From positions 94,273,587 through 94,337,586 of the forward strand of contig CM043966.1 of the NCBI GenBank assembly GCA_014529385.2: a stretch of 64,000 bases of DNA, read 5' to 3'. This document shows, in pieces, positions 11,670 through 22,844 of this stretch. Within the stretch, counting starts at the first letter, position 1; each line of letters opens with the position of its first letter. Source of the stretch: Adiantum capillus-veneris (Eukaryota > Streptophyta > Polypodiopsida > Polypodiales > Pteridaceae). Below the pieces are notes generated by a model, which searched no databases, was not told the DNA's origin, and was given only the letters and a program-made list of their open reading frames with translations. The position numbers and the translations under genes are program-made.

Positions 11670-14392
11670 TCCCCCCCCTGCTTGTTCATGTCGTCCCCGA
11701 CATGGCCTTGAACCTTCTGTTCCCATTCCAAGGCTTCCTTTGTGCTTTCTCTGAGCTCTGCCTCTATTGCTTTACGCAATTTTTCCTCCTCTTCTTGTGT
11801 TAGATCCTGGAGCTCTTGAGAGGAGCCTGCTATGCTTTCCTCTGGCATGGGTGTGTCCACAGGATCTGCCACATTGTCGAGGTCGATGCCCTCATTGGCA
11901 GTTGGCCCTGAGCTCTCTGTTTCTGCTTGTTGCCGGCCTTTCAATTCCTATATTTGCTTGAGGAGTGTCTGCTTTTCCGCTTCAGTTGCTCCGCCCATAG
12001 TCACGAGGAGGTCATTGAGTTCATCATTTACCTTTTCAGCCTCCTCGAGCTTTATCTTTATGCTCTCCAATTCTTCTTGTAGGGCTTTTCGGCTGTCCTC
12101 CAGTCTGGTTTGCATTGCGATAGAACCTTTAGCCATCATCAACCTCTGCTTCTTCTCGAGAGTCAACTCCTTCTGGAGTTCTTGCATCTGCTCCTCATAT
12201 ATTTGACTCTTGAAAATGATTTGAGCCGAGCTTGTAGCTCTAACTCTCGCACGTGATGCTCGCAGCCTCTGGATGGTTTGATCTTTGACTTTTAATTGGT
12301 CCTTGAGCTCAAGGACTTCATCCAGGCTTGCTTCTTGTTCTATCTCTGCCTTTTCCTTTGCATTCCTCATGGCCTCTACTTCTTTAGTTTCCTCTGCTAG
12401 TTGGAGTGTCAGATTATCCTGTTCTTTTTCGGCATCTCGCAATGACTTGCTGAGTTGCAGACACTCTTCTTCAGCTGCTTGCAATCTTTTTGTTGCTGCA
12501 TCATTTGCTTCTTCCTTTGCTTGGCAGTTTTGTAGAGCCGTGGCCAAGCTGGCCTGGAGGTCAGCTTCTCTTTCTTTTTGTCCTTGGCTTTGTGCCCGCA
12601 GAATATCTCTTTCCATCTTAGTTTTTTCTTCGGTGGCCTTTAGAGTTATTAATTCTTCGTCTAATGCCACCGATTGTGCTCTTATTCCAGCTAGCATTTT
12701 CATCACCATGTCCCAATCATTCGAGGGCGGGTGCAGGTCTGCCGGGTCAGTAGCAATTTCCTTTAGCTCGACTAGCCGAATGCGTGGCATCTGTTCTTTA
12801 TGCTTTGTTCTCGCCAAGTCGAATGCGACTGTGGCAGCTTCTTCCCTTGTATAACCTGCAGCTAGCAGGTCCAAAAATGCATAATATGCCTCCTCGAGCT
12901 CTTTTTGTTCAGACGTAGGCTTGGTCTCTTCTTTGGGCTCAGGTTCTGGCCTTTGCTCTTGCTGCTCAACCTGGTGTTCTTCTTGATTGTCCCCATCCTC
13001 CCTATCTTCTAGTGGAGGGCTGCTAGGAGGTGGTGATGGTGGTGGTGATGGCTGTGGACTGGGTTTAGGGCTATCTGGTAAAGCTGCAGGTTTGCCCTTA
13101 AAGTCTCTATCTGCTTTCGTTTTTCTTTCCCTTTCTTGGTTTTCTTGTTCATCTAGCAATGTCAGCCTTATCTGCTCCACTTCTTCCTCGGTGAAAGGGA
13201 CATGGGGAATGTTTTCCGCTGCAGCATCAAGAATCTCGAAATTCTTGATATAGTCTTCGAAGCGATCCCTCTGCACTCTTCTGGAGGATCCAGACATAGA
13301 CTCGAGAGATGGCTTCCATAATTCATTTAAATCACCCTTGAGAGCTCTTTCTGCTCGGAAAGTCTCCATCAACCTCTCGAGTCCAACCGCTTTTTGTGAT
13401 CTTGTCTCTTTGGCCGGCACTTGAGCAGATTCCTTTTTTCCTTTCTTCTGCTCAGGTTTCTCCTCTGCCACTTGCTCTAGTTGTCTCTTCAACCTTGTAG
13501 CCACCCTTGGTGCTCGTTGTGGCTCATCTTCTTTGTCTTCCTTTACCCTTAGCCAGTCATTCTGAGATGGGGGGTCAGGCCACCTTCCCTTGGCGTGTAG
13601 TGCTGCATAAATTACCTTGGTTATCATTTCTCCTGGCACTATGTAGGTTGGCTTTTTGTTTCCCATTTTTACCAAGCTATCATGTATGTATGCCGCATAG
13701 TTGATTATCTTTGGGGTGCCTTTTGTCATTGCCCAAGTAAACGTTGTGTCAATTGCACCTGGCGGCATCCTGTACTTCTGTGGCCTCTTCGTGCACATGT
13801 GGAAGTACTGGTTGTACAATTGGCTCATGATCGCCACCTTTGGGTTGGCGATGTCTTCGAAGGTGTAATTAGCCTTTTTCTCTTTGTACACCTTGACTTC
13901 ATCCCTTCTCTTTGTCACGCTGTCTCCTTGATTGGAAAGATCTAGTGCATGGGCTACAACCCGCTCCGTGATAATGATCTCTGTATCGGGTCTGTCGTGC
14001 AAATCTGTCACTTTGGCCACTCCATCCTCTTTGATGCTTGTTACAAACTCCCATACTCTTTTGACGTCCACTCCTGCTGGTATTGCTTCGAAATAGTTAT
14101 GGAGGTCAATTTTCTCCAAGTAGCCAGCCATTTTTCTTCGGAAAAATTCATTGAGCTCTCTTGGCAGCATTGACAGCTCTATTACATTGCCGTCATTGTC
14201 TTTGAACACCCCCTGGTAGATCTTTAGGTCATTTGACTCTAACAGATCTTCCTGTATCCAGGTGCAGGTGGGCTTTAGTGTTCCCTCTGGAATGACAAAA
14301 GGTTCCACCTCTTCCAGATAATCTTTGATTGTCATTCTCTTCTTCTTTGCCGGTGACTTTGAGGCTACCATAGATCCTGTTGCACTCAGCAA
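11609..14392 (-). CDS. extra coiled-coil ORF between pol and 3' LTR, with an in-frame amber stop
   Basis: The main open frame is 814 codons (14392 to 11948). An in-frame TAG at 11948-11950 is followed by about 112 more open codons, ending at 11609 inside the 3' LTR. The N-terminal ~260 residues form a globular-looking region (EDLLESNDLKIYQGVF, IIITERVVAHALDLSNQGD) that loosely resembles the plant transposon-protein domain found in accessory retroelement ORFs. Lys/Glu-rich linkers follow, then a Pro/Ser stretch near residue 450 (PSPQPSPPPSPPPSSPP), then about 250 residues of heptad-rich coiled coil (KSLRDAEKEQDNLTLQLAEE and similar). The post-stop part is acidic. No membrane segment or signal peptide is evident, so an envelope role is not supported. 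It lies downstream of pol on the same strand with the palindrome cluster between them. Function is unknown; oligomerisation or binding of element nucleic acid is a guess. The length and intactness suggest relatively recent constraint. Confidence 0.8.
11670..11681 (-). other. polypurine tract of the giant gypsy element
   Basis: On the minus strand GCAGGGGGGGGA directly precedes the TGTTAG that opens the 3' LTR. This is the expected position and composition for the primer of plus-strand DNA synthesis. The reading frame of the extra ORF, continued past its amber codon, passes through it. Confidence 0.8.
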
Positions 14393-14536
14393 TCCAAAGT
14401 TAGCGTTTTTTCCATATCAGCTGCTAAACTGAGTTTTACTTATCCAAATGACTTGAAAATTGAAATTATAGCTTAAAAGGAACTTGTGAAGCTGTGCATG
14501 TGCTCACAGTGCAAATCTGGCCAAAAAAATCCATCT

Positions 14537-15404
14537 AGACATCCTGCGCGTAGGATGTCTTTTTTTTCAGAATTGGTTCATACTTGACATGTAGGTAGTG
14601 TAAGGCTCATGGAACATGGTTATAAGCTTGGATTTGAATTTGAATGTCAAAAAGTGGATTTTTGGGCTGATTTAGGTTTTAGGTCACAGTTTGGGTAGAT
14701 TGTCTATCATGGGTAGCAATTGATGTCCAAATGGGTTGAAACTTGGTGTATGGGCTCAATGCATCATGGTATTGGCTCCTATTATATCATTTCTTGCACA
14801 GAAGGCTAAATTCAAGCTTAAGACATCCTACGCGTAGGATGTCTATTTCATCAGAATTGCATGAAACTTGTTCTGTGGGTTGTCCTTGGCCTATGGAACA
14901 TGGCCATGTTCTTGGATTTGCATTTGGATAAGATTTGATGCTTGTAGGGCTCTGTGAGGTGTTTTTGGGCTCAAAAAAGTGTTTCTTGAAGGTGTTGGGG
15001 GTCAAAAGTGATTAGAATGGCTTCAAACTTGACATATGGGCTCTTGCTGATGAGGTAATCAAATGTGGAATGACAAAACTTTTCTTCCATGCCAAAAAGG
15101 TCCATTAGACATCCTACGCGTAGGATGTCTTATTCCTCATTTTTACTCCCTTACCACACAGAAAGTTAGCTGATGTGTATGTGAATGTGTTGTGCAGGTT
15201 TCATGAGATTTGGTAGGTCAATGGCCCATTAGTGGCTTTATGCCCTAAGTTTGCGTTTTTCCATGCATATGAGGTCAAATCTGATCCAAATGTGATGAAA
15301 CTTAGTGTACGGCTTGTAACTCTCATTCAGAACATGTGCATGACAAGAATTGTTGGGTTTTGTGCCAAAAAATGCCCTTGAGACATCCTACGCGTAGGAT
15401 GTCT
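14537..15404. repeat. 3' cluster of four 24-bp palindromes in ~280-bp units
   Basis: Copies of a 24-bp palindrome lie at 14537-14560 (one mismatch, G for A), 14821-14844, 15107-15130 and 15381-15404. Each reads AGACATCCTACG followed by its own reverse complement. Start-to-start distances are 284, 286 and 274. The flanks are weakly similar between copies (for example TCAGAATTG followed by AAACTTG), showing a degenerate tandem unit whose conserved core is the palindrome. An open frame does not run through it. Confidence 0.92.
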
Positions 15405-17178
15405 CCTGATGATTTTTCCACTGTTAGTGCTCCCAGTGCTTGCCCTTTGCTCCCCTAAGTCCCTTTTTAGCCTAATTTCAATAAAAAAGTCAAATGGATA
15501 GAGTATAACTCCCTGTGTGGACTTCAGAGCCTGCGAGCCGTTTTCTGGCTTTTGGAGTGCTTTTTGGTGATGAAATTCCTCGATGTTGGTCTCCATAGCT
15601 TCCCAATCCCTTGAGGATCCTTACCGTCTGGTTTTTGTTGACTTTGGCTTCACCGGAGCTCCATTTGGTAATTTGTCGCTCTAGAAGCACCCGTGGTGGC
15701 GTTTACATACCTTTGATGATTTGTGGTGGTCTACCACCATAGGACTTGGTTGTTGATGGTCTAGGAAAGCCGCTCGTGAAGTTTGGTGGCAAACAGACTT
15801 GCGGTTTGGCCACAAGTGCATTTTGACGTTTTGTGTGTCTGATGCCGTTTCTGAGGTTTAGTGCCGCTTCGGGTCACTTTTTGGTCATGCGGGTCATATG
15901 GACTTGTCGAGCATGTCGAGATGCTCCTATCCATAAATTTTGGTAGCATTTGGTCGCCGTTTCACTGATTTCCCATTTGGTGGCCTCTTGCGGGTTTCTG
16001 GGAATTAGGGTTTTTCCCGATGGTTTCCCACTGCCTTTGGCTATCCAGGACTGGTCTCCTAAACTAGGGTAAGCTGCGGATGAAGTCTTGTTGCTTTTGG
16101 GTTAGCCGTTAGGCGGCCGTTTCTACTTGCAGGTCTCTACCGCTTGCTTTGTATGTGACCTCTACGCTAGTTTTCGCGACAGAATGACAAACATGCGCGA
16201 AAAGCTCAAGGTGGTGAGCCTACCTCTCATGTCTGGAGCTGGTCGGGTAGACGTGCGCGTCGTAGAAGCTGCTGGAAGGTCGATCCGCTCTAGGTGGCAG
16301 AAGCTCTCTCCACAAAGTCAATAGTGAGAATGAGCTAAAAATGGGGTGAAAAATTCTTATAATGGAAGTCCCCGAACCATTTTTCATGAAATTTGACATG
16401 TGTTCCTATCTTTCTGCAAGATGCAGTTTAGGCTCAAAAATTTCTTGATTTGGACTCCATTTGCTCTATTTACCAGAAATTCGTCATTTCGGTCAAAAAC
16501 TGGCTAAAACACGCTTTCCGCTCCAGTCTCATAATTGCACCCCTATTGTACCATAGGTTGTTCTTTAGTCACTGGTCATCCCCATATTTTTTGTTTTTCA
16601 TTACGACTGTTTTTCACCTATTTTTTGTATTTTTGAAGTTTTTCTGCCAAAAATTAGCAAAATTAAAAGGAAAATAGCAAATCAAACCCAGAAAATCTCC
16701 AAAATTCATAATAGATCACAAACATCACTGCAACACATTATATACACTCACATGCAATTTTTATGGCCGGATTTCTCCGTTTTACCAATATTTTGCCTGA
16801 AAAAATGGCTATTTCTACTTATATACACACACCTAGGGGCTTGATTTGGCGTTTGGCCCCATATACTTGTAGCTTCATGTTGTATAAGGGCATATATACT
16901 TGGGCTACTCCAGAAAATTTCGCAATCAAACGTTAACCCTTAAAATAGTTGAAAATCATGCCCCCTTTTTTTTTCTGTTATTGGTTCCGCATTGAGAATG
17001 CCTCCCCTCCTAGTCAGAGTCCTCCCGGACGACAAGGTTTCGCCTCAGAGTATGTGCCGTGCATAGGTTTAAAAAGTCGTGCTAATGCCTGGCCAATTAA
17101 TGTGGCCCTATTTTATGCATATTCGGTCAATGCATGGAAAAATTAATGATGTGCAAGAGAAGGGAATAAGCAAGATGC
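15405..17178. other. noncoding spacer between palindromes and pol 3' end
   Basis: About 1.8 kb inside the giant element without a convincing open frame on either strand. Short ORFs at 15327-15949 and 16127-16324 have no recognisable features. The part at 16450-16980 is AT-rich with TTTTT-rich stretches. I see no repeats, RNA genes or splice-like structure that I can support. Confidence 0.6.
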
Positions 17179-17628
17179 TTATTGGCATTCGCCGTCGAGG
17201 CTTCTTGATTTCTTTGCAAGTAGCAGCTGTAATTCTACTGCTCTCTGTTTAATTGTCTTTTTGGCAAGAGGCAAGTGCTTTGCCGACACTGTTGTTGGAG
17301 TCGTATCTGTATCTGAGGATAGAGATGGCCTGGATGTGATAGCTATGGGCCTTATGGCCTTGGCTTTCCATTGGTAGTTTGGTGTTGCCAACTTTTGTAG
17401 ATGGTTTGGCACTTTTTTGTTTGCCACTGGTTTGTCTGTCATCGGCATCCACATATATCGGTTCTCCTTGTTGACCTGCAGATGTCTGCTTTCTATTGTT
17501 GCTTGTACCGTAAGTATTTCCTTTGGCTTTTGCTTTGGTATCCAAATGTGAGTGACGTTTGGGTTATGGCTAAGCATTTTCTTTGGGATCCATATCTGCT
17601 TGGTTACCTTGGTTTTGGGTTGCACCGT
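17179..17628 (-). pseudogene. pol C-terminal tail after in-frame TAG
   Basis: This 148-codon frame is in phase with the integrase ORF and is separated from it only by a TAG at 17629-17631. It carries recurring Trp motifs (QIWIPKK, HIWIPKQ, YMWMPM) that match one just before the stop (QVWMRKD), so the tail belongs to the same polyprotein. The rest is Lys/Thr/Pro-rich and looks disordered. It ends at SLDGECQ. I know of no standard pol domain of this type. The repeat may be a short binding motif. Confidence 0.55.
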
Positions 17629-20367
17629 CTACTTTGTTGGAATCCGGTTGTTACATTGTTTCCTTCCCGCCATGGCCTTTCTATCCTTCCGCATCCATAC
17701 TTGTTTACCTTGTTTTGGTAGCCTATATTTTTGCAGTGTAGCCGGTGACTTCAGCTGTCTGTGATTAGCATGGTTGGCCTTTACCTGGTTGTTGGTATCA
17801 GGTTTCATGTTGTTCTTTGATGGTATTTGTTCTTTTGTCTTTATTGCCAGTGTTTGCATGGCTTGCAGTTGATCATAATGGTATTTCTGAGCAAAAGCTA
17901 ATACCTGTTGTTCATGTTCGTGTTGAATTTTGACCGCCTCTGCTTTCCAGTCTATCTGGACATTGTATGCTTTTTGCCAAGGTTGCCCTAGCATCATTGG
18001 TTGTTGTGTGCTTTCATCTGTCACCACATAGAATTTGTGTGGGTAAATATATTGATGTAGCTTTACATGCAATATAGTCCATCCTAATGTTTTCAATGCG
18101 TGTGATGTGCTACTTTCCAGCACTTGTTGAGTAGGATGAAGTTGATCTGTGACTTGGAGCTGTTGGTATAATCCGTAAGAGATCAAATTTGCTTGAGCAC
18201 CCGAATCGAGCAAGGCTGTTGATTCAACTTGATTGTTGCCCACCTTGACTGTAATTATTGGCTCTACTATTTCCTCCTCCAAGTTCATCAGTCGGATGAC
18301 ATTGATTCTCAATGGTGGTTTACTCTGTTGTTGTTGTCGCAGAAGCCGTCTTTTTGCAATGCGTTCTTGTGATTCGGCTTGAGCTTCCTCTCGTACTCTC
18401 TGTTTTTCCTTCATTCTTTGCTTCCCTTGGTGAATTTGTTGGAGCATCTCCTGTGTGAGTGGTAGATGATATCTCCTCAGTCGACACCCACTAATCCAGT
18501 TTGGCATTTCTTCACCTGCTAATGTAGCAAGCTTGACAGCTCCACTTTGTGATAGATCATGAATCACAAATGGTCCCATCCCTCGCTTTTTTAGTTTCTT
18601 GGCATGTTGCTTCAAGGTATAAACAAGTACGTAATCACCCGTTTTGAGCTCTTTGGTACGCACATGTTTGTCAAAAAATTCCTTTTGTCTTCTCTTTTTA
18701 GCATAGATCAAAGCGATAGCTCGTAAGCAGAGTTCATCTAGCCTTTCAAGATCATTAGTTCTTAAAGAGAGTTCATGCCTTGTCCATTCCAAGCTGGTTG
18801 CTACTCGTAGAGTTGGGATTAAAAACTCTATGGGTAGTATAGCATTTAGCCCAAACACCAAGTTATATGGTGTTGTTCCTATTGCGGTTTTGTAAGCTAC
18901 CCTGTATGCCCATAGTATTGAGTGTAGCTGCTGATCCCAATCGGTTCTTGATTCTGAAACTATTTTAGTGAGAACCGTGCATAGTGTTTTATTCGTGGCC
19001 TCCGCTTGCCCATTGGCCTGTGGATGGTATGGTGCTGATTTCCTATGTATGACCATGAATTCCTCTAGTAGATATTCAATGACTTCATTGAGGAAGTGTG
19101 TTCCACGGTCACTGACAATTTCTATTGGTAACCCGTAACGTACAAAAACATTCTCATACAAAAATTGAGCTGTGGTGCATGCATCAGCTTTTTGTGTTGC
19201 TTTGGCCTCGACCCATTTTGTGAGATAGTCCGTAGCCACAATGATATATTGGGTATGGATGCGATATGCAGGGGGTGATATAGGTCCCACAAAATCAATG
19301 CCCCATTTTGCAAATACCCTTGCCCCCATCATTGGCCTTAATGGCATCTCATCTCTTTTTATTGGTATCTTGGTGCGTTGACATGCATCACAACGCTTTA
19401 CAAACTCATCGGCATCCATGTGCAATGTAGGCCACCAAAGTCCTGCGGTCAAGACAATTCTTGCCGTCTTATCGCCCGAAAAGTGGCCTCCACTTACTCC
19501 GCTATGTGCATGTTCGAGAATCAGCAGGTATTCGCTTTCACTTGCACAGATTCTAAGTTGATTGTCTTTTCCCCGCTTATAGAGTTGATTTCCAATTAAT
19601 TGAAAGTCACGAGCTTCCAGCTCTATAGCTTTCTCCCGTGCTCTTGTAATGTTCTCAGGGAACGTTCTAGTGGTCAGGAAGTCAATGATATATTGACTCC
19701 ATGCAGGTGCTATGTTCGCCCAAAACAAAGTTGTGTGAACCACTGGTCGTTTGGCACTACATATTGTACAATTGGTAACATAAGAATGTGTATCCGCATA
19801 CATAGTTGGCCAATAAACCCCTAATTGTTTCAGTCTCTGGTGTGTTTTCACTGTTGAACAATGAAATGCACATCCCTGGACGTGTGCCTCTTCAAGGTAG
19901 CACTCGAATTCTTCCGGATTTATACATAATCGTAGGATTGAGTCAGATTCAAGATGACACAGCCGTCCTGCTATCAACTGAAAGTTTTTTGTTTGTCGAA
20001 TTGTTTGTTGTTTGGATTTACATCCTGTATTATCAAACTCACTTCCAAAGGAGAGAATGATAACTATTTCCTGAGACCATTTGGGTACCATTTCAATGTT
20101 GAAAAGATAAGCATCTGGTATGTCATCATCTACCCCTTGAGGAGCTTCCCCGCTGTGTATTCTTGAAAGATGATCAGCTCGCAGATGGGTTTTACCCTTT
20201 TTGACCACCACTGTGAAGTCAAATTCTAGCAATATAATAAACCAGTGTACGATTCTCCCTGTATTGCAAGGTTTATTTACTAGGTATAAAAGAGCTTGAT
20301 GATCCGTGAAGAACACAAATTTGTTTGCAAGCAGATAATGCCAAAATTTCTTTACAGCATAAATCAT
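17629..20367 (-). CDS. pol: gypsy RNase H end, integrase and a second retropepsin-like domain
   Basis: In frame with the RT ORF, separated from it by one TGA at 20422-20424. It opens with the RNase H end (FTDHQALLYLVNKPC, KKGKTHLRADHLSRIH). The integrase follows. Its zinc-binding part is HAHSGVSGGHF with CDACQRTK. The core shows WGIDFVGP, SDRGTHF and PYHPQANGQAEATNK, giving the D, D and E positions. A GPY-type C-terminal stretch (VIHDLSQSGAVKL) comes next. About 100 residues further, near residues 650-790, a second aspartic-protease-like segment reads ALLDSGAQANLISYGLY and MMLGQPWQKAYNVQIDWK, with the DSG active-site motif encoded near 18200. This is extra to the protease at the pol N-terminus. 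The frame closes with TAG at 17629. Confidence 0.85.
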   Translation of the reverse strand: MIYAVKKFWHYLLANKFVFFTDHQALLYLVNKPCNTGRIVHWFIILLEFDFTVVVKKGKTHLRADHLSRIHSGEAPQGVDDDIPDAYLFNIEMVPKWSQEIVIILSFGSEFDNTGCKSKQQTIRQTKNFQLIAGRLCHLESDSILRLCINPEEFECYLEEAHVQGCAFHCSTVKTHQRLKQLGVYWPTMYADTHSYVTNCTICSAKRPVVHTTLFWANIAPAWSQYIIDFLTTRTFPENITRAREKAIELEARDFQLIGNQLYKRGKDNQLRICASESEYLLILEHAHSGVSGGHFSGDKTARIVLTAGLWWPTLHMDADEFVKRCDACQRTKIPIKRDEMPLRPMMGARVFAKWGIDFVGPISPPAYRIHTQYIIVATDYLTKWVEAKATQKADACTTAQFLYENVFVRYGLPIEIVSDRGTHFLNEVIEYLLEEFMVIHRKSAPYHPQANGQAEATNKTLCTVLTKIVSESRTDWDQQLHSILWAYRVAYKTAIGTTPYNLVFGLNAILPIEFLIPTLRVATSLEWTRHELSLRTNDLERLDELCLRAIALIYAKKRRQKEFFDKHVRTKELKTGDYVLVYTLKQHAKKLKKRGMGPFVIHDLSQSGAVKLATLAGEEMPNWISGCRLRRYHLPLTQEMLQQIHQGKQRMKEKQRVREEAQAESQERIAKRRLLRQQQQSKPPLRINVIRLMNLEEEIVEPIITVKVGNNQVESTALLDSGAQANLISYGLYQQLQVTDQLHPTQQVLESSTSHALKTLGWTILHVKLHQYIYPHKFYVVTDESTQQPMMLGQPWQKAYNVQIDWKAEAVKIQHEHEQQVLAFAQKYHYDQLQAMQTLAIKTKEQIPSKNNMKPDTNNQVKANHANHRQLKSPATLQKYRLPKQGKQVWMRKDRKAMAGRKQCNNRIPTK

Positions 20368-20421
20368 TCCTAACCCTTCCCTCGCGGTGGTTGTGTAGTT
20401 CTTTTCTGCACTGTTTAGCTG

Positions 20422-22833
20422 TCAGCTTGCATAGCAGACCAGAAAATCCATTGTTCCGTCTCCAGGTTGAGCTAGAATACTTCCAATGGCATATACTGAA
20501 GCATCTATGTGCACATGGAATATCTTTTCCCAATCTGGTGCCTTTAATACAGGTGCGGATATAAGGTTTTCTTTCAGCCTTTGGAATGAAGTTTCACACT
20601 CATTGGTCCATTCGAAATTGACTAGCAAACGATACAGAGGTTGTGCGATAACCGCATACATGTATATGAATCTTCGATAATATCCGCAGTGCCCCATGAA
20701 GGATTGCACTTGTTTCGCATTAGTAGGCCTGGGCAGGTCTACTATGACTTTGACTTTGTCTAGGTCTGTGGTTATGCCGTTTCTTGAGACAATGTGTCCT
20801 AAGATTCGTCCTTGCTTAACCATAAATACACACTTTTTCGGGTTTAGACAGATTCGATATGTTCTGCACTTTTCAAAGACCTTTTGCAAATGGTCAATAT
20901 GTTCCTCTCGCAGAAGAGAGTGTACACACACGTCATCCATGTAAATTTCTAAGAATATCCTTAGGTATTCCTTGAAAGCGTGAGTCATTAACCTCTGGAA
21001 AGTGGCTGGTGCATTTGTTAATCCAAATGGCATAACTCGATATGCATAAATCCCCCATTCTGTTGCAAACGCTGTTTTGTGTTGATCCTCCCTTGCTATT
21101 GCCAGTTGGTTGTATCCTGAAAACCCATCCAGAAAGGAATAAGCCCGCTTCCCGGCCACTCGCTCAAGGACATGTTCTGTAATTGGCAAGGGATAATTAT
21201 CTCTTATGGTTGTTGCATTCACCTTTTTGAGGTTTACACACACCCGCAGTTTTCCGTTCTTCTTGGGAACTACCACAATGGGTGAAACCCAATCTGTATG
21301 TTCTATTTCATAGATAAACTCTGCTTCCATCAGTTTATCAATCTCTTCCTTGATTCGTTTGGCAAATGTATCATTATATGTATAAGGACGTTGTTTGCTA
21401 GGTTTTGCATCCGATTTTAAAGGAATTGTATGTTGGCATATCAATGGATCAACTCCTTTGAGGTCTTTATAGGACCAGGCGAACACATCCTTATACTTCG
21501 TGAGAAGTTGTGTTAGCTGCACTTCCTCCTTAGGCTGTAAATCGTTAGCTATATAGACCGGCTGAGGCTTTTCACCTGGTTCTGCGAGGTCTATTCTTTT
21601 TGCATTTTCAGGCCCATCGTAAGATTCTTGGTTGGTTCTCTCCCTGATTGGTGGTGTCATGATGATTTTTCTATCTTGGATAGTAAATTTCCTATAGTGT
21701 GGTGGTACGTTCATGTTGCCCTGTTCTGACTCCCCTTTACCATCACTATCTTCTTCAGTAGTCCATATCTCTCTCAAAGACCTTTTCAGTTCTTGGTATT
21801 TCTGTTTACGCTCCAGTTTGGTCCACTCGTGGTCTTTTGTTGGTTCTTTTTCTGATTTTTCAGATTTTTGTGATTTTGTTTCGGTTCTAGCTTTTCTTTC
21901 TTGTTTTATTTCTTCTCGTGTTCGTTCTTTTCGATTTTTTGAGAATTTCCCTGATATTTGATCTTTCACACAATCCTCTGCTTTTACAAGCATCAAATAG
22001 TGAGTTTTACCTTTTATCCTGGGCATCAGGTTCTCTCTCGCTTGCCTTCCGGCTCTTTTCCTCCTATATCGTTCTTGGCGTCTAGGGTGTTGATTAGCAA
22101 AATCATAAAACTTGATATTCTCGGCTTCATTCCCACGCTCACTTGAGGTGTCTGAACACTCATTATCTGCCTCATCATTTACTTCCAATTGTTCAGAGGA
22201 GTTGTAAAACTCTTCTTGTTCTGGAGGTTCTACCGTCTCTTTCCCTGGCACAACGCTTACCATGTAATAGGGTAGCACATCGTAGCCATCCTTATCGCAA
22301 AATTTTGTTGTTGGACTGTCGGTAATGGTACAGACATCTAATGTTGCCAGTATGTGTTCCCATTCTAGAGGCTCCAAGGCATCTTCAGGGAAAGGTTTCG
22401 GAATATACTCTTTGTCCTCAATTGCTCTTTCTAAGACGCATTCCTCTTTTCTTAAGCTTCCACAATGTGAAGCTCTGCACATCCATAGCTCTTTTGGTTG
22501 CCCTAACCATGCTGGTAGTTCTGATCCTGCTACTGTAGCCGAATCAAATTCTTCCACAGGTGTTTGGTTTACATCTTTGTAACTATGATCTTTTAGGTGT
22601 ATTTTAGTTGTCGTCTCATCATGTCTGAGGTATATGTGGTCATAGCCCCAATATTGGACCATCTTCAGTTGTCTCATGAATGGTCGTCCCAAGATTATCT
22701 CATAATTTTTCTTTTTGTCGAAATCGACTATTGCAAATGTATGCTCATACTCGATCCCGCACGAAGTGACAATTACTTTTTCGAAGAGTCCGAGAGGCTT
22801 CTCCATGAACCCATCTGCCAACTGCAGCTTCAT
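20422..22833 (-). CDS. pol: gypsy protease end, reverse transcriptase and RNase H start
   Basis: Begins inside the protease (LADGF, IILGRPFMRQLKMVQ, matching the flap and C-terminal parts), then a long charged linker (residues ~170-420). Reverse transcriptase follows with IVVVPKKNGKLRVCVN, YPLPITEHVLERVAG, FLDGFSGYNQ, MPFGLTNAPATFQR and the catalytic YMDD at 20932-20943. RNase H starts at FHVHIDASVYAIGSILAQ. It ends at YAS before TGA (20422-20424). The next codons QLNSAEKNY continue the RNase H consensus, so the TGA most likely replaced an Arg CGA codon by C-to-T change. The true frame extends upstream of the first ATG, through GKPALRATR, to a one-base frameshift near 22870. Confidence 0.9.
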   Translation of the reverse strand: MKLQLADGFMEKPLGLFEKVIVTSCGIEYEHTFAIVDFDKKKNYEIILGRPFMRQLKMVQYWGYDHIYLRHDETTTKIHLKDHSYKDVNQTPVEEFDSATVAGSELPAWLGQPKELWMCRASHCGSLRKEECVLERAIEDKEYIPKPFPEDALEPLEWEHILATLDVCTITDSPTTKFCDKDGYDVLPYYMVSVVPGKETVEPPEQEEFYNSSEQLEVNDEADNECSDTSSERGNEAENIKFYDFANQHPRRQERYRRKRAGRQARENLMPRIKGKTHYLMLVKAEDCVKDQISGKFSKNRKERTREEIKQERKARTETKSQKSEKSEKEPTKDHEWTKLERKQKYQELKRSLREIWTTEEDSDGKGESEQGNMNVPPHYRKFTIQDRKIIMTPPIRERTNQESYDGPENAKRIDLAEPGEKPQPVYIANDLQPKEEVQLTQLLTKYKDVFAWSYKDLKGVDPLICQHTIPLKSDAKPSKQRPYTYNDTFAKRIKEEIDKLMEAEFIYEIEHTDWVSPIVVVPKKNGKLRVCVNLKKVNATTIRDNYPLPITEHVLERVAGKRAYSFLDGFSGYNQLAIAREDQHKTAFATEWGIYAYRVMPFGLTNAPATFQRLMTHAFKEYLRIFLEIYMDDVCVHSLLREEHIDHLQKVFEKCRTYRICLNPKKCVFMVKQGRILGHIVSRNGITTDLDKVKVIVDLPRPTNAKQVQSFMGHCGYYRRFIYMYAVIAQPLYRLLVNFEWTNECETSFQRLKENLISAPVLKAPDWEKIFHVHIDASVYAIGSILAQPGDGTMDFLVCYAS

Positions 22834-22844
22834 CCTGGTAGCCC

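Noticed and set aside
11609-14392. Envelope protein in the position after pol
   Set aside because: No signal peptide or membrane segment is seen; the protein is dominated by coiled coil and Pro-rich linker.
14537-15404. Palindrome clusters as a CRISPR-like array
   Set aside because: Spacing of 270-290 bases, palindromic core, retrotransposon context and a eukaryotic genome all exclude it.
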